Source: PALSA-612 sp963776735
Lineage (GTDB): Bacteria; Actinomycetota; Thermoleophilia; Gaiellales; Gaiellaceae
Length of the DNA stretch: 64,000 nt
Assembly (NCBI GenBank): GCA_963776735.1
Contig: CAVZNV010000018.1
Span: 310,001-374,000, forward strand
Direction of reading: 5' to 3'
The notes below the pieces were generated by a model that was not told the origin of the DNA, ran no database searches, and saw only the letters and a list, made by a program, of their open reading frames with translations. A program made the position numbers and the translations under genes. Below, in pieces: positions 7,212 through 17,913 of this stretch. Position 1 is the first letter of the stretch. Each line of letters starts with the position of its first letter.

Positions 7212-8284
7212 GCGCCGTTCTCTTGCACCGGGGTGCCGTCGAGCTCGATCCGGCCGCCGGGCCGAAGGTCCTTGACGATGTCCCAGTGAATCGAGCTCGT
7301 GTTCTTGCCGCCGACCTTCTCGTAGCTCTGGCCGAGCGCGAGGTGGATCGAGCCGTCGATCTTCTCGTCGAAGAGGACGTGGTTCATCGGCCGGGTGATG
7401 CCGGGATTGCAGCCGATGCCGAGCTCGCCGATCCGCCGCGCGCCCTCGTCCCGGTCGAGCAACGCATGGAGCTGCGCCTCGCCTTTCGTGGCCGAAGCCT
7501 CGACGACGGCGCCGTCCCGGAAGACGAGCCTGATGCCGGCGAATGGCTGTCCCTGGTACGACGCGGGGAATTCCGAGAACTCGATGACGCCGTTCGCCGA
7601 GTCCTCGAGCGGCGAGTAGAAGAACTCGCCTCCCGGCATGTTGTCGTGGCCGTCGTCGACCTTGCCGTGCCGGCCGGCGAGGCTGAGCGTGAGATCGGTG
7701 CCTCCGCCGACGATCCGCACCTGCTCGGCCGCGTCGAACCGCTCGGCGAAGCGCGCCATCCGCTCTCCTTCGGCGTCCCAGTCGATCAGGCACGCGCCGT
7801 AGAGGACATCCTCGAACTGCGAGAGCGTGAGCCCCGCGTCCTGCGCGAGCGCTTCCGTCGGGAACGCGCAGCTGACCCACGGAATCTCGTTGGTCATCGT
7901 GCGCCGGTAGAAGTGGTGCTCGCCCTGCTTGAAGAGGTTGAAGCGCTCCGTCGGCAGATCGGCACCGTCGTACGAGTTCTCGGGTGCGTCCATCGTGACC
8001 CGGGCGTCCATGTGGTCGGAGGCGAACCGGTCGACCTCGGACATCTCGACGAGCAGCTCCTCGGGCGCCGCCGCAGCCCAGGGCGGGTTCGCCGGCCACA
8101 TGACGAAGCCGACGCGGAGGAGCGGGTACGCGCCGCGCTTGCCGATCTCTCGCTGCAGCGCGAGCACAGCGGGCTTCGCGAGCGGCGTCGTCCGGATCAG
8201 GACCTGCATCCCCGGCTGGACACCGAGGCAGCGGTCGACCAGGAGCTTCGCGTAGGCGTCGACGCGCGGGTCGGCCGAGATCAC
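7199..8284 (-). CDS. M29-family metallo-aminopeptidase (first copy)
   Basis: A 361-residue AmpS/AmpT-type aminopeptidase that removes N-terminal amino acids. GTG 8284 overlaps the stop of the preceding paralogue (GTGA). Family landmarks visible are MDAPENSYDGADLP, the zinc-ligand-bearing MPGGEFFYSPLEDSANGVIEF, GELGIGCNPGI, LFDEKIDGSIHLALG and SSIHWDIV near the C terminus. The length is slightly below the usual 370-410 residues. It is one of two tandem M29 genes and overlaps the ATP-grasp gene downstream, so the three probably form an operon. The protein appears intact. Confidence 0.9.
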   Translation of the reverse strand: MISADPRVDAYAKLLVDRCLGVQPGMQVLIRTTPLAKPAVLALQREIGKRGAYPLLRVGFVMWPANPPWAAAAPEELLVEMSEVDRFASDHMDARVTMDAPENSYDGADLPTERFNLFKQGEHHFYRRTMTNEIPWVSCAFPTEALAQDAGLTLSQFEDVLYGACLIDWDAEGERMARFAERFDAAEQVRIVGGGTDLTLSLAGRHGKVDDGHDNMPGGEFFYSPLEDSANGVIEFSEFPASYQGQPFAGIRLVFRDGAVVEASATKGEAQLHALLDRDEGARRIGELGIGCNPGITRPMNHVLFDEKIDGSIHLALGQSYEKVGGKNTSSIHWDIVKDLRPGGRIELDGTPVQENGAWLI

Positions 8285-9358
8285 AGGAGCCACCGCCCGT
8301 CTTCCTGGACGAGCTCGCCGTCGAGCTCGATCCGGCCGTCTCGTCGGAGGTCTTTGACCATGTCCCAGTGGACGGCGCTCGAGTTCGAGCCGCCGAGGAA
8401 CGGGAAGCCCTGGCCGATCGCCAGATGGATCGTGCCCTCGATCTTCTCGTCGAAGAGCGTGTTGCGCATGTGGTTCTGGATGCCCGGGTTGCAGCCGATG
8501 CCGAACTCGCCGAGCCGCCGAGCGCCCTCGTCGGCGTCGAGCATCCCGAGCAGGAACTCCTCGTCGGAGGTCGCGCTCGCGTCGACGATGCGGCCGCCCT
8601 CGAACGTGAGCCGCACGCCTTCGACCTCGTGGTTCAGGTAGCAGGCCGGGTACTCCGAGTAGCTGATCACGCCTTCGGTCGAGTCCTCGACGGGTGAGTA
8701 GAAAACCTCGCCGCCGGGCATGTTTGCGCCCAGCGCGTCTACGAGCCCGTGTCGACCCGACAGGCTGAACCGCAGATCGGTCCCGTCGCCGACGATCCTG
8801 ACCTGGTCGGCGGCGTCGAAGCGGTCTGCGATCTTTCGCATCTCGACCGCCAGAGCCTCCCAGTCGACGAGCATCGCGCCCCAGTAGAAGTCCTCGAACT
8901 GGGCGAGCGTCATGCCTGCGTCCTGTGCCAGGGCGGGAGTGGGGAAGTCGAGTCCGACCCAGGGCTTCTTGCCCTCGAAGATCGGCATCATGTGCGGCCG
9001 CGTCGCCTTGTTGCGCAGTGCGAGCTTCTCGGCCGGCACCTCGGAGCCGTCGCGAGTGTTCTCGGGCGCCTCGACGACGATGTACGAGTCCAGGTGGTCG
9101 TACTCGTAGGCCTCGATCTCGGTCAGCTTCTCGACCGTCGCCTCGTCGGCCTCGAGGAGCCAGGCGCGGTTCGCGGGACTGTCGATCCTGACACGGAGCA
9201 GGGCGTAGGCGCCGCGCCGGCCGATCTCGCAGCAGAATCTGCTCCAGGAGGGGTCTCGCGGCCGGGTGGCCGTGGACGATCACCTGCCAGCCCGGCTGGA
9301 CGGCGAGGCACCGCTCGACGAGGAGTCCTGCCAGCTTCTCGATTCGGGGGTCGATCAC
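8281..9358 (-). pseudogene. M29-family aminopeptidase (second copy), split by an apparent -1/+1 frameshift
   Basis: The gene starts at GTG 9358 (IDPRIEKLAGLLVERCLAVQ) and reads correctly to about LLEQILL near 9230. The family sequence then continues in another frame as EIGRRGAYALLRVRID through DSYIVVEAPENTRDGSEVP to the C terminus QEDGRWLL at 8284. Comparison with the neighbouring paralogue, which has LQREIGKRGAYPLL at the same place, localises a one-base indel to about 9222-9236. Both halves are otherwise well conserved, including MPGGEVFYSPVEDS and GEFGIGCNPGI. This is either a very recent pseudogene or an assembly error; corrected, it would be about 358 residues. Confidence 0.8.
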
Positions 9359-9394
9359 GCCCGGCGGAGTGTACGTCTCGGACCCTCGGAGTGA

Positions 9395-9426
9395 GTTGAT
9401 ATACTTCGACTCAGGTTTGCTACAAG
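9395..9426 (+). promoter_or_regulatory. dnaK promoter region with HAIR-like HspR operator
   Basis: GTTGATA (9395-9401), 7 bases, then ACTCAGG (9409-9415) matches the HspR inverted repeat CTTGAGT-N7-ACTCAAG at 10 of 14 positions with the right spacing. A TATACT box (9400-9405) and a TTGATA/TACAAG pair overlap it. The hspR gene downstream in the same operon supports the assignment. Confidence 0.55.
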
Positions 9427-9462
9427 TCTTGCACTAACTCTCGACACGGAGGAACACCAGAC

Positions 9463-11367
9463 ATGGCGAAAGTGATCGGAATCGACCTCGGCACGACCAA
9501 CTCCTGCATGGCCGTGATCGAGGGCGGCGAGCCGACCGTCATCCCGAACGCCGAAGGCGGGCGGACGACGCCGTCCGTCGTCGCGTTCACGAAGGACGGC
9601 CAGCGGCTCGTGGGCGCGCCCGCGAAGCGCCAGCAGGTGACGAACCCCGAGAACACCGTGTTCTCGATCAAGCGCTTCATGGGCCGCAAGTACGACGAGG
9701 TCCCGGAAGAGCTGAAGATCGTCCCGTACCGGGTCGTGAAGGGGCCGAACGACGACGTGCGGGTCGAGGCCGGCGGCAAGGAGTACGCCCCGCCGGAGAT
9801 CAGCGCGATGATCCTGCAGAAGCTGAAGACGGACGCCGAGGCGTATCTCGGCGAGCCGGTCGACGACGCGGTCATCACCGTCCCGGCCTACTTCAACAAC
9901 GCGCAGCGCGAGGCGACGAAGGACGCCGGCAAGATCGCCGGCCTCAACGTGCTGCGGATCATCAACGAGCCGACCGCGGCGTCGCTCGCATACGGGCTCG
10001 ACAAGGAGGCCGACCAGACGATCCTCGTCTTCGACCTCGGCGGAGGCACGTTCGACGTCTCCGTGCTCGACCTGAGCGAAGGCCTGTTCCAGGTCAAGGC
10101 GACCGCCGGCGACAACCATCTCGGCGGCGACGACTTCGACAAGGCGATCGTCGACTGGATGGTCGCCGAGTTCAAGCGCGACCAGGGCATCGACCTGGCC
10201 GCCGACAGGATGGCGCTCCAGCGCCTGTTCGAGGCGGCCGAGAAGGCGAAGATCGAGCTCTCCTCGACGATGACGACGCAGATCAACCTGCCGTTCGTCA
10301 CCGCCACGCCGGAGGGCCCGAAGCACCTCGACCTGACGCTCACGCGCGCGAAGCTCGACGAGCTGACCGCCGGTCTGCTCGAGCGCACCGTCGCTCCGAC
10401 CAAGCAGGTGCTGACGGACGCGGGTATCGACGCGTCCGGGATCGACCACGTCGTCCTCGTCGGCGGCATGACCCGCATGCCGGCGGTCCAGGAGAAGGTC
10501 AAGGAGCTCATCGGCAAGGATCCGCACAAGGGCGTCAACCCGGACGAGGTCGTCGCCGTCGGCGCCGCGATCCAGGCCGGCGTGCTGCGCGGCGAGGTCA
10601 AGGACGTCCTGCTTCTGGACGTGACGCCCCTGTCGCTCGGCATCGAGACGAAGGGCGGCATCTTCACCGAGCTGATCGACCGCAACACGACGATCCCGAC
10701 GAAGAAGTCGCAGACGTTCTCGACGGCCGAGGACAACCAGCCGTCGGTGGAGATCCACGTCCTGCAGGGCGAGTCCGAGATGGCCGCCTACAACAAGACG
10801 CTCGGCAAGTTCCAGCTCGTCGGCATCCCGCCGGCGCCGCGCGGACTGCCGCAGATCGAGGTCTCGTTCGACATCGACGCGAACGGGATCCTGAACGTGT
10901 CCGCGAAGGACCTCGGCACCGGCAACGAGCAGCAGATCCGGATCGAGGGCGGCTCGGGGCTGAGCTCCGACGAGGTCGACCGGATGATGAAGGACGCCGA
11001 GGCCCACGCCGGCGAGGCGCACAAGCTGCGCGAGCTGGCCGAGGAGCGCAACCAGGCCGAGAACCTCGTCTACCAGACGGAGAAGAGCCTGAAGGAGCAC
11101 CGCTCGGCGCTGTCCGAGGCCGACGCCTCGACGATCGAAGGCCGGGTCATGGAGCTGAAGGCGGCTCTGGACTCCGGCGACGTGGCCGAGCTCAAGGCCA
11201 AGAGCGACGCGCTCAACGAGGCCGCGCAGAAGCTGGCCGAGGCGGTCTACGCACAGGCCAGCGCCCAGCAGGGCTCCTCGCAACCGTCCGGTGACGGCGC
11301 CACCGACCCGAACGAGGACGAAGTGGTCGAGGACGCCGACTACGAGGTCGTCGACGAGGGCAAGTGA
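9463..11367 (+). CDS. dnaK: Chaperone protein DnaK (Hsp70)
   Basis: ATP-dependent Hsp70 chaperone of 634 residues, of normal length. The N-terminal ATPase domain shows IGIDLGTTNSCMAV, the phosphate-2 loop VFDLGGGTFDVSVLD and VVLVGGMTRMPAVQ. The substrate domain follows the linker DVLLLDVTPLSLGIET, and the tail ends with acidic EDADYEVVDE. ATG 9463 has a GGAGGA Shine-Dalgarno 9 bases upstream. It leads the heat-shock operon dnaK-grpE-dnaJ-hspR-clpB, whose members overlap or abut, and is preceded by a HAIR-like operator, so HspR repression released by heat is expected. Confidence 0.98.
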   Translation: MAKVIGIDLGTTNSCMAVIEGGEPTVIPNAEGGRTTPSVVAFTKDGQRLVGAPAKRQQVTNPENTVFSIKRFMGRKYDEVPEELKIVPYRVVKGPNDDVRVEAGGKEYAPPEISAMILQKLKTDAEAYLGEPVDDAVITVPAYFNNAQREATKDAGKIAGLNVLRIINEPTAASLAYGLDKEADQTILVFDLGGGTFDVSVLDLSEGLFQVKATAGDNHLGGDDFDKAIVDWMVAEFKRDQGIDLAADRMALQRLFEAAEKAKIELSSTMTTQINLPFVTATPEGPKHLDLTLTRAKLDELTAGLLERTVAPTKQVLTDAGIDASGIDHVVLVGGMTRMPAVQEKVKELIGKDPHKGVNPDEVVAVGAAIQAGVLRGEVKDVLLLDVTPLSLGIETKGGIFTELIDRNTTIPTKKSQTFSTAEDNQPSVEIHVLQGESEMAAYNKTLGKFQLVGIPPAPRGLPQIEVSFDIDANGILNVSAKDLGTGNEQQIRIEGGSGLSSDEVDRMMKDAEAHAGEAHKLRELAEERNQAENLVYQTEKSLKEHRSALSEADASTIEGRVMELKAALDSGDVAELKAKSDALNEAAQKLAEAVYAQASAQQGSSQPSGDGATDPNEDEVVEDADYEVVDEGK

Positions 11368-11876
11368 TGACCGACGAGAGCACCGAGCAGGACGTCCAGG
11401 AGGTCGACGAGCTCGCCGCGCTGACGCGGGAGCGGGACGACTACCTGGACCGGTTGCAGCGGCTGAAGGCCGAGTTCGACAACTACCGCAAGCGGGCGGC
11501 GCGCGACCAGGAGAGCCTGGTCGCGCGCTCGACCGAGCGTCTGGTCAAGGAGCTCCTGCCCGTCGTCGACGACCTCGAGCGGGCGCTCGAGGCGGCGTCC
11601 GAGCACGAGGAAGCGAAGCTCGAGGAGGGCGTCCGACTCGTCCATCGGGCGCTCCGTGACGCGCTCGCCCGTGAGGGCCTCGTCGAGATCGACACCGCGG
11701 GCCAGTTCGACCCGCACGTCCACGAGGCGCTGCTCTCGCAGGCGTCGGATGCCGACGAGGGCTCGGTGATCGAGGTCGTCCAGAAGGGCTACCGCCTCGG
11801 CGACCGCGTCCTGCGGCCGGCGCGGGTCGTCATCGCCGCGCCCATGGAGGCACCGGGTGGCGACGGGCACCAGTAG
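11367..11876 (+). CDS. grpE: Nucleotide exchange factor GrpE
   Basis: Releases ADP from DnaK. The 169-residue protein has a long N-terminal coiled coil (ELAALTRERDDYLDRLQRLK, FDNYRKRAARDQE) and the C-terminal beta domain (ALREGLVEID-like segment, FDPHVHEALL, VVQKGYRLGDRVLRPARVVI). ATG 11367 overlaps the dnaK stop (TGATG); an in-frame GTG at 11364 is the alternative. Its 3' end overlaps dnaJ by 20 bases, so translation is coupled through the operon. Confidence 0.95.
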   Translation: MTDESTEQDVQEVDELAALTRERDDYLDRLQRLKAEFDNYRKRAARDQESLVARSTERLVKELLPVVDDLERALEAASEHEEAKLEEGVRLVHRALRDALAREGLVEIDTAGQFDPHVHEALLSQASDADEGSVIEVVQKGYRLGDRVLRPARVVIAAPMEAPGGDGHQ

Positions 11877-12969
11877 GAACCTCTACGAGATCCTCGGGGT
11901 CGCCAAGGGCGCGTCCGACGACGAGGTCAAGAAGGCGTACCGGAAGCTCGCCCGGCAGTACCACCCGGACAAGAACCCTGGCGACAAGCAGGCCGAGGAG
12001 CGCTTCAAGGAGGTGCAGGCCGCGTACGACGTGCTCTCCGACCCGGAGAAGCGCAAGGCGTACGACGACTACGGCTCGCCGGACGGGCAGGTTCGCTTCG
12101 GCCCGGGCGGCGAGGGCGTCACCTTCGACTTCGGCGATCTCGGCGATCTGAGCGACCTGTTCGGCGGGCTGTTCGGCGGCCGCATGCGCGGCGCGGGCGG
12201 GGCGGCGAGGCAGCCCCGCGGCCAGCGCGGCACCGACGTGGAGGTCGAGGTCTCACTCTCGTTCGAGGACTCGCTGAAAGGCGTCGAGACGACGCTGCCG
12301 GTCAGCCTCGAGTCGAGCTGCCACGTCTGCGGCGGCTCCGGCGCCAGGGCCGGGACGGCTCCGGTCGTCTGCCCGCAGTGCGGCGGCCGCGGCGTCGTCG
12401 CCGAGTCGCAGGGGCTCTTCGCTCTTTCGTCACCGTGCCCGCGCTGCCGCGGCAACGGATCGATCATCGAGGAGCCGTGCCCGAACTGCCGCGGCTCCGG
12501 CCGCGAGCGGCGCACGCGCCGGTTCAAGGTCAAGATCCCGGCCGGCGTGAAGGACGGCACGCGGATCAAGCTGCGCGGGAAGGGCGAGGCGGGCTTCGGC
12601 GGCGGGCCGGCGGGCGATCTGTACGTCGTCACCCGCGTCGAGCCGTCGAAGCTGTACCGCCGCCGCGGCGAGGCCGATCTCGAGATCGACGTCCCGGTCA
12701 CGTTCGCCGAGGCCGCGCTCGGCGCGACGGTCGAGGTGCCGACGCCGGACGGGCCGGTCTCGTTGAAGGTTCCTTCCGGCACCGAGGACGGCAAGCTCCT
12801 GCGTATCAAGGGCCGCGGCGCGCCGCGCCTCAAGGGCTCGGGGAAGGGCGACCTGATCGCCCGCGTCCACGTGACCGTGCCGAAGAAGCTCTCGAAGGCC
12901 GAGAAGGAAGCGATCGAGAAGCTCCAGGAAGTGTCCCGCGAGGATCCGAGAGACAAGGCGTTCAGCTGA
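11857..12969 (+). CDS. dnaJ: Chaperone protein DnaJ (Hsp40)
   Basis: DnaK co-chaperone of 370 residues from GTG 11857, inside the 3' end of grpE. The J domain carries RQYHPDKNPGD with the catalytic HPD near residue 37. A Gly/Phe-type linker (FDFGDLGDLSDLFGG) follows, then four zinc-binding repeats (CHVCGGSG, CPQCGGRG, CPRCRGNG, CPNCRGSG) at about residues 155-220 and the two C-terminal substrate domains. It is a complete type I DnaJ. The stop overlaps the hspR start by one base. Confidence 0.97.
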   Translation: MATGTSRNLYEILGVAKGASDDEVKKAYRKLARQYHPDKNPGDKQAEERFKEVQAAYDVLSDPEKRKAYDDYGSPDGQVRFGPGGEGVTFDFGDLGDLSDLFGGLFGGRMRGAGGAARQPRGQRGTDVEVEVSLSFEDSLKGVETTLPVSLESSCHVCGGSGARAGTAPVVCPQCGGRGVVAESQGLFALSSPCPRCRGNGSIIEEPCPNCRGSGRERRTRRFKVKIPAGVKDGTRIKLRGKGEAGFGGGPAGDLYVVTRVEPSKLYRRRGEADLEIDVPVTFAEAALGATVEVPTPDGPVSLKVPSGTEDGKLLRIKGRGAPRLKGSGKGDLIARVHVTVPKKLSKAEKEAIEKLQEVSREDPRDKAFS

Positions 12970-13327
12970 TGGACGACCGGCCGCGCTACATGATCAGCGT
13001 CGCCGCCGAGATCGTGGGCATGCACCCGCAGACGCTGCGCATCTACGAGAACAAGGGGCTTCTCCGCCCCGGACGGACGCCCGGCGGCACCCGGCTGTAC
13101 TCGGATCGCGACCTCGACCGGCTGCGCGAGATCCACCGGCTGACGACCGAGCTCGGCCTCAACCTGGCCGGCGTCCAGCGCGTGCTCACGCTCGAGGACG
13201 AGATCGCGAAGCTGCACTCCCGCATGGCGCGGCTGGAGCGGCAGCTGCGCGAGGAGGTCGAGCGCGTGCACAAGCAGTACCGCCGCGACCTCGTCGTCCG
13301 GACCGACCAACTCCCGGAGAGGGGCTA

Positions 13328-13328
<1 letters not shown>
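12969..13328 (+). CDS. hspR: Heat-shock transcriptional repressor HspR (MerR family)
   Basis: A 119-residue MerR-type regulator. The winged helix carries ISVAAEIVGMHPQTLRIYENKGLL and a second recognition stretch GGTRLYSDRDLDRL, followed by a C-terminal coiled coil (EIAKLHSRMARLERQLREEV). In other actinobacteria HspR binds HAIR sites and uses DnaK as co-repressor. ATG 12969 overlaps the dnaJ TGA. The location between dnaJ and clpB, with a HAIR-like repeat before dnaK, fits autoregulation of the whole operon. Confidence 0.95.
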
Positions 13329-15801
<2,473 letters not shown>

Positions 15802-15805
<4 letters not shown>

Positions 15806-16174
15806 GCGCCTTCACCGACCTCCGCGCCGTTTCGCCGCAGAGGATTCTGGGACGGCGTCGCGGGCAGGACGGTCCACGGCGAACGCGTCACCTTCTCGCT
15901 GATCGAGCTCGATCCGGGCGTGACGGTCCCCGAGCACAGCCACGAGAACGAGCAGCTCGGGATCGTGATCGAGGGCTTGCTCACCTTCACCGTCGACGGC
16001 GACACACGCGAGCTCGGGCCGGGCCAGGCGTGGTGCATCACGAAGAACCTGCCGCACTCGGTCGTGGCCGGGCCGGACGGTGCGGTGCTCGTCGAGGTCT
16101 TCTCGCCGGTGCGCGACGACTGGGCCGATCTCGTCACGGACGAGCCGCGCGCTGCCCGCTGGCCTAAGAGCTAG
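15802..16174 (+). pseudogene. Small cupin-domain protein with an apparent frameshift
   Basis: GTG 15802 overlaps the clpB stop (GTGA) and encodes SAFTDLRAVSPQRI. The cupin then continues in another frame as WDGVAGRTVHGERVTFSLIELDPGV followed by PEHSHENEQLGIVIEG, GPGQAWCITKNLPHSV and a C-terminal strand. One extra C in ATTCTGGGAC (15844-15853) accounts for the break; restoring it gives a continuous protein of about 123 residues. The metal-binding HxH and E of cupin motif 1 and the H of motif 2 are present. If the shift is real, only an 84-residue product from GTG 15920 would be made. Function beyond a single-domain cupin is unknown. Confidence 0.65.
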
Positions 16175-16298
16175 AAGCGCGCGAGCCGGAGCTCTTGCGG
16201 GCCCTGCCCGCCTCGACTGCGTGCTTGCGCTCGCGATCCTTCTTCTTGCGCTGGCGGTCGTTCGCCCAGCGTCGCTTCGGTCTCGATCCGCGCCCCAT
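16164..16298 (-). CDS. Very basic small protein (44 residues)
   Basis: ATG 16298 opens a 44-residue frame that begins MGRGSRPKRRWANDRQRKKK and stays Arg/Lys-rich before a Ser-rich tail. The composition resembles small ribosome-associated or nucleic-acid-binding proteins, but I do not recognise a family. It is convergent with the cupin gene and overlaps its last 11 bases. There is no clear Shine-Dalgarno. The skewed sequence could be chance in GC-rich DNA, so support is moderate. Confidence 0.45.
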   Translation of the reverse strand: MGRGSRPKRRWANDRQRKKKDRERKHAVEAGRARKSSGSRASSS

Positions 16299-16339
16299 CG
16301 CGCGCCACTCTAGCGAGGGCGAGCGGCGAACCGCGCGGC

Positions 16340-16345
16340 TACGGT
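16340..16345 (+). promoter_or_regulatory. -10 box TACGGT for a probable leaderless gene
   Basis: TACGGT ends 7 bases before ATG 16353, where no Shine-Dalgarno is present; the same spacing recurs before many genes in this window. Confidence 0.4.
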
Positions 16346-16352
16346 TCCGCGG

Positions 16353-17102
16353 ATGGCGCCGGCGAAGGAGAGGAAGCGAAAGCGCACGCATCAACTGCCG
16401 CCTCCGCTCGCACCCGGCGAGCGGACCATCGGCCAACTCGTTGCGGAGACGATCCGCTTCTACGGGCGCCACTTCTGGCGGTCGCTGCTCCTCGGCCTCG
16501 GGCCGGCGTGCGTCACCGTCGCCGGCTACTTCACCGGCTTCCACATCGCGCTCGCCGGCGTCGTGGTCGCCTGGATCGTGCTCGCGTCGGCGTCCTACGT
16601 CGGCGCCTGCGTGCTCGTCACGGGCATCCGGCCGCCGAACGACATCCTGCTCCGCGCATTCCTCGCCTCCTGCCTCGTCGCGCTGCCGTTCATCGTCGGG
16701 CTGGTCTGGCTCGCGCCGCTCGGGCTCGCCGTGCCGGCGATCATCGTCGAGCGGATCGGGCTCCGGCCCGCGTTCAAACGCGCGCTCGACCTCGCCAAGG
16801 CCGACTTCGTCCACGCGCTCGGCTCGCTGGCGACCCTGTTCCTCGTCGTCTTCCTCACCCAGGTGCTGCTCACGGCGATCCTGCACGGAGGCAGCAAGCA
16901 GTCGGTGCACATCTCCTCGTTCCTCGCCAGCCTGCTGATGCAGCCGATCCTCTTCCTCGGCGCGGCCATGCTCTACCACGACCAGGCCGCACGGCTGGCG
17001 ATAGAGTCGGGCTCCCGGAACCGAAGGAGGCCCGATGCCGACGTACCTGATGCTGACGACGCTGACCGACCAGGGTCTGCGGACGCTCCAATCCCATCCT
17101 GA
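16353..17102 (+). CDS. Polytopic membrane protein of unknown function
   Basis: A 249-residue frame with a basic N terminus (KERKRKRTH), a conserved-looking entry segment (ERTIGQLVAETIRFYGRHFWRSLLLG) and about five or six hydrophobic segments up to residue 215. The layout resembles the membrane domains often annotated near glycerophosphodiester phosphodiesterases, but I cannot assign a family. The last 68 bases overlap the GYD-domain gene; the residues there are polar and probably carry no conserved information, so the true end may be disturbed. It is probably co-transcribed with the next two genes. Confidence 0.7.
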   Translation: MAPAKERKRKRTHQLPPPLAPGERTIGQLVAETIRFYGRHFWRSLLLGLGPACVTVAGYFTGFHIALAGVVVAWIVLASASYVGACVLVTGIRPPNDILLRAFLASCLVALPFIVGLVWLAPLGLAVPAIIVERIGLRPAFKRALDLAKADFVHALGSLATLFLVVFLTQVLLTAILHGGSKQSVHISSFLASLLMQPILFLGAAMLYHDQAARLAIESGSRNRRRPDADVPDADDADRPGSADAPIPS

Positions 17103-17322
17103 ACGGCTCCGTGAGGTCAACCGCGACGTCGAGGAGTTCGGCGCCAAGGTGCTCCAGCAGTGGATCTCGCTCGGGCACTTCGACTTCGTGAACATCATCG
17201 AGGCGCCCGATTCGGAGACGATCGCGAAGATCTCCGTCGCGCTCGGCGCGCGCGGGAGCGCGAAGCTCGAGAGCTACGAGCTGATCTCGGCGGACAGGTT
17301 GCTCGAGAGCCTGTCTGCCTGA
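17035..17322 (+). CDS. GYD-domain protein
   Basis: A 95-residue protein starting at ATG 17035 with a strong GAAGGAGG Shine-Dalgarno 5 bases upstream. It matches the small GYD family: MPTYLMLTTLTDQG at the N terminus, a central GHFDFVNIIEAPD strand and a final RGSAKLESYELI. These small ferredoxin-fold proteins have no settled biochemical role. It lies inside the 3' end of the membrane-protein frame and 3 bases before a histidine phosphatase gene. Confidence 0.85.
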   Translation: MPTYLMLTTLTDQGLRTLQSHPERLREVNRDVEEFGAKVLQQWISLGHFDFVNIIEAPDSETIAKISVALGARGSAKLESYELISADRLLESLSA

Positions 17323-17325
17323 CGC

Positions 17326-17913
17326 GTGCTCGTCGTCCTCGCCCGGCACGCGCACTCGCAGCTCAACGTCGAGCACCGCATCAACGGCGACCCCTCCGTG
17401 CCCGTGCACATCACCGCGACCGGGCAGGACGAGGCGCGCGAGCTCGGGCTCCAGCTCGCGAACGTGCCGATCGGGCTCTGCGTGCACACGCGCTTCTGCC
17501 GGACGCAGGAGACCGCCGAGCTCGCCCTGGCCGGACGGGACGTGCCCGTCGAGGTCGAGCCGCTCCTCGACGACATCGACATCGGCGACCTCGAGGGCGA
17601 GACCGTGGACGAGTACCACGCGTGGAAGGCGAAGCACGTCCGCTCGGATCCGTTCCCTGGCGGCGAGAGCCTCGACGACGCTGCGAGGCGCTACGCGGAG
17701 GCGTTCCGGAAGCTCGCGATGCGGGACGTCGCGTGCACGCTCGTCGTCTGTCACGAGATCCCGATTCGCTACGCGCTCAACGCCGCGGCCGGATCGGACA
17801 GCTTCGACGGGCCGGTGCACGCAATTCCGAACGCGTCGCCGTTCCTCTTCGACGAGCGCTCGCTCGTCCGGGCCGCCGACGGGATCGACCGGCTCCTCAG
17901 CGTGACGAGCTGA
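17326..17913 (+). CDS. Histidine phosphatase (phosphoglycerate-mutase superfamily)
   Basis: A 195-residue branch-1 histidine phosphatase from GTG 17326. The phosphohistidine motif appears as LARHAHSQLN (Ala replaces the usual Gly), followed by FCRTQETAELA with the second phosphate-binding arginine, an acidic DIGDLEGET loop and the late VVCHEIPIRY histidine. The catalytic residues are in place. Substrate cannot be read from the sequence; cofactor-dependent mutase activity is unlikely at this length. It is convergent with psuG, overlapping it by 17 bases. Confidence 0.85.
   Translation: MLVVLARHAHSQLNVEHRINGDPSVPVHITATGQDEARELGLQLANVPIGLCVHTRFCRTQETAELALAGRDVPVEVEPLLDDIDIGDLEGETVDEYHAWKAKHVRSDPFPGGESLDDAARRYAEAFRKLAMRDVACTLVVCHEIPIRYALNAAAGSDSFDGPVHAIPNASPFLFDERSLVRAADGIDRLLSVTS

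Noticed and set aside
7199..9358. One 719-residue fused aminopeptidase
   Set aside because: It combines two paralogues only because of the frameshift; its middle third is out-of-frame translation.
9392..9413. HAIR site read as TGAGT-N12-ACTCA
   Set aside because: The arms match but the spacing is five bases too long; the alternative reading with N7 spacing fits the HspR consensus better.
16353..17102. Frameshift in the membrane protein before the GYD gene
   Set aside because: The frame overlaps the GYD gene by 68 bases, but the hydrophobic part is intact and no alternative frame continues it, so an indel cannot be shown.
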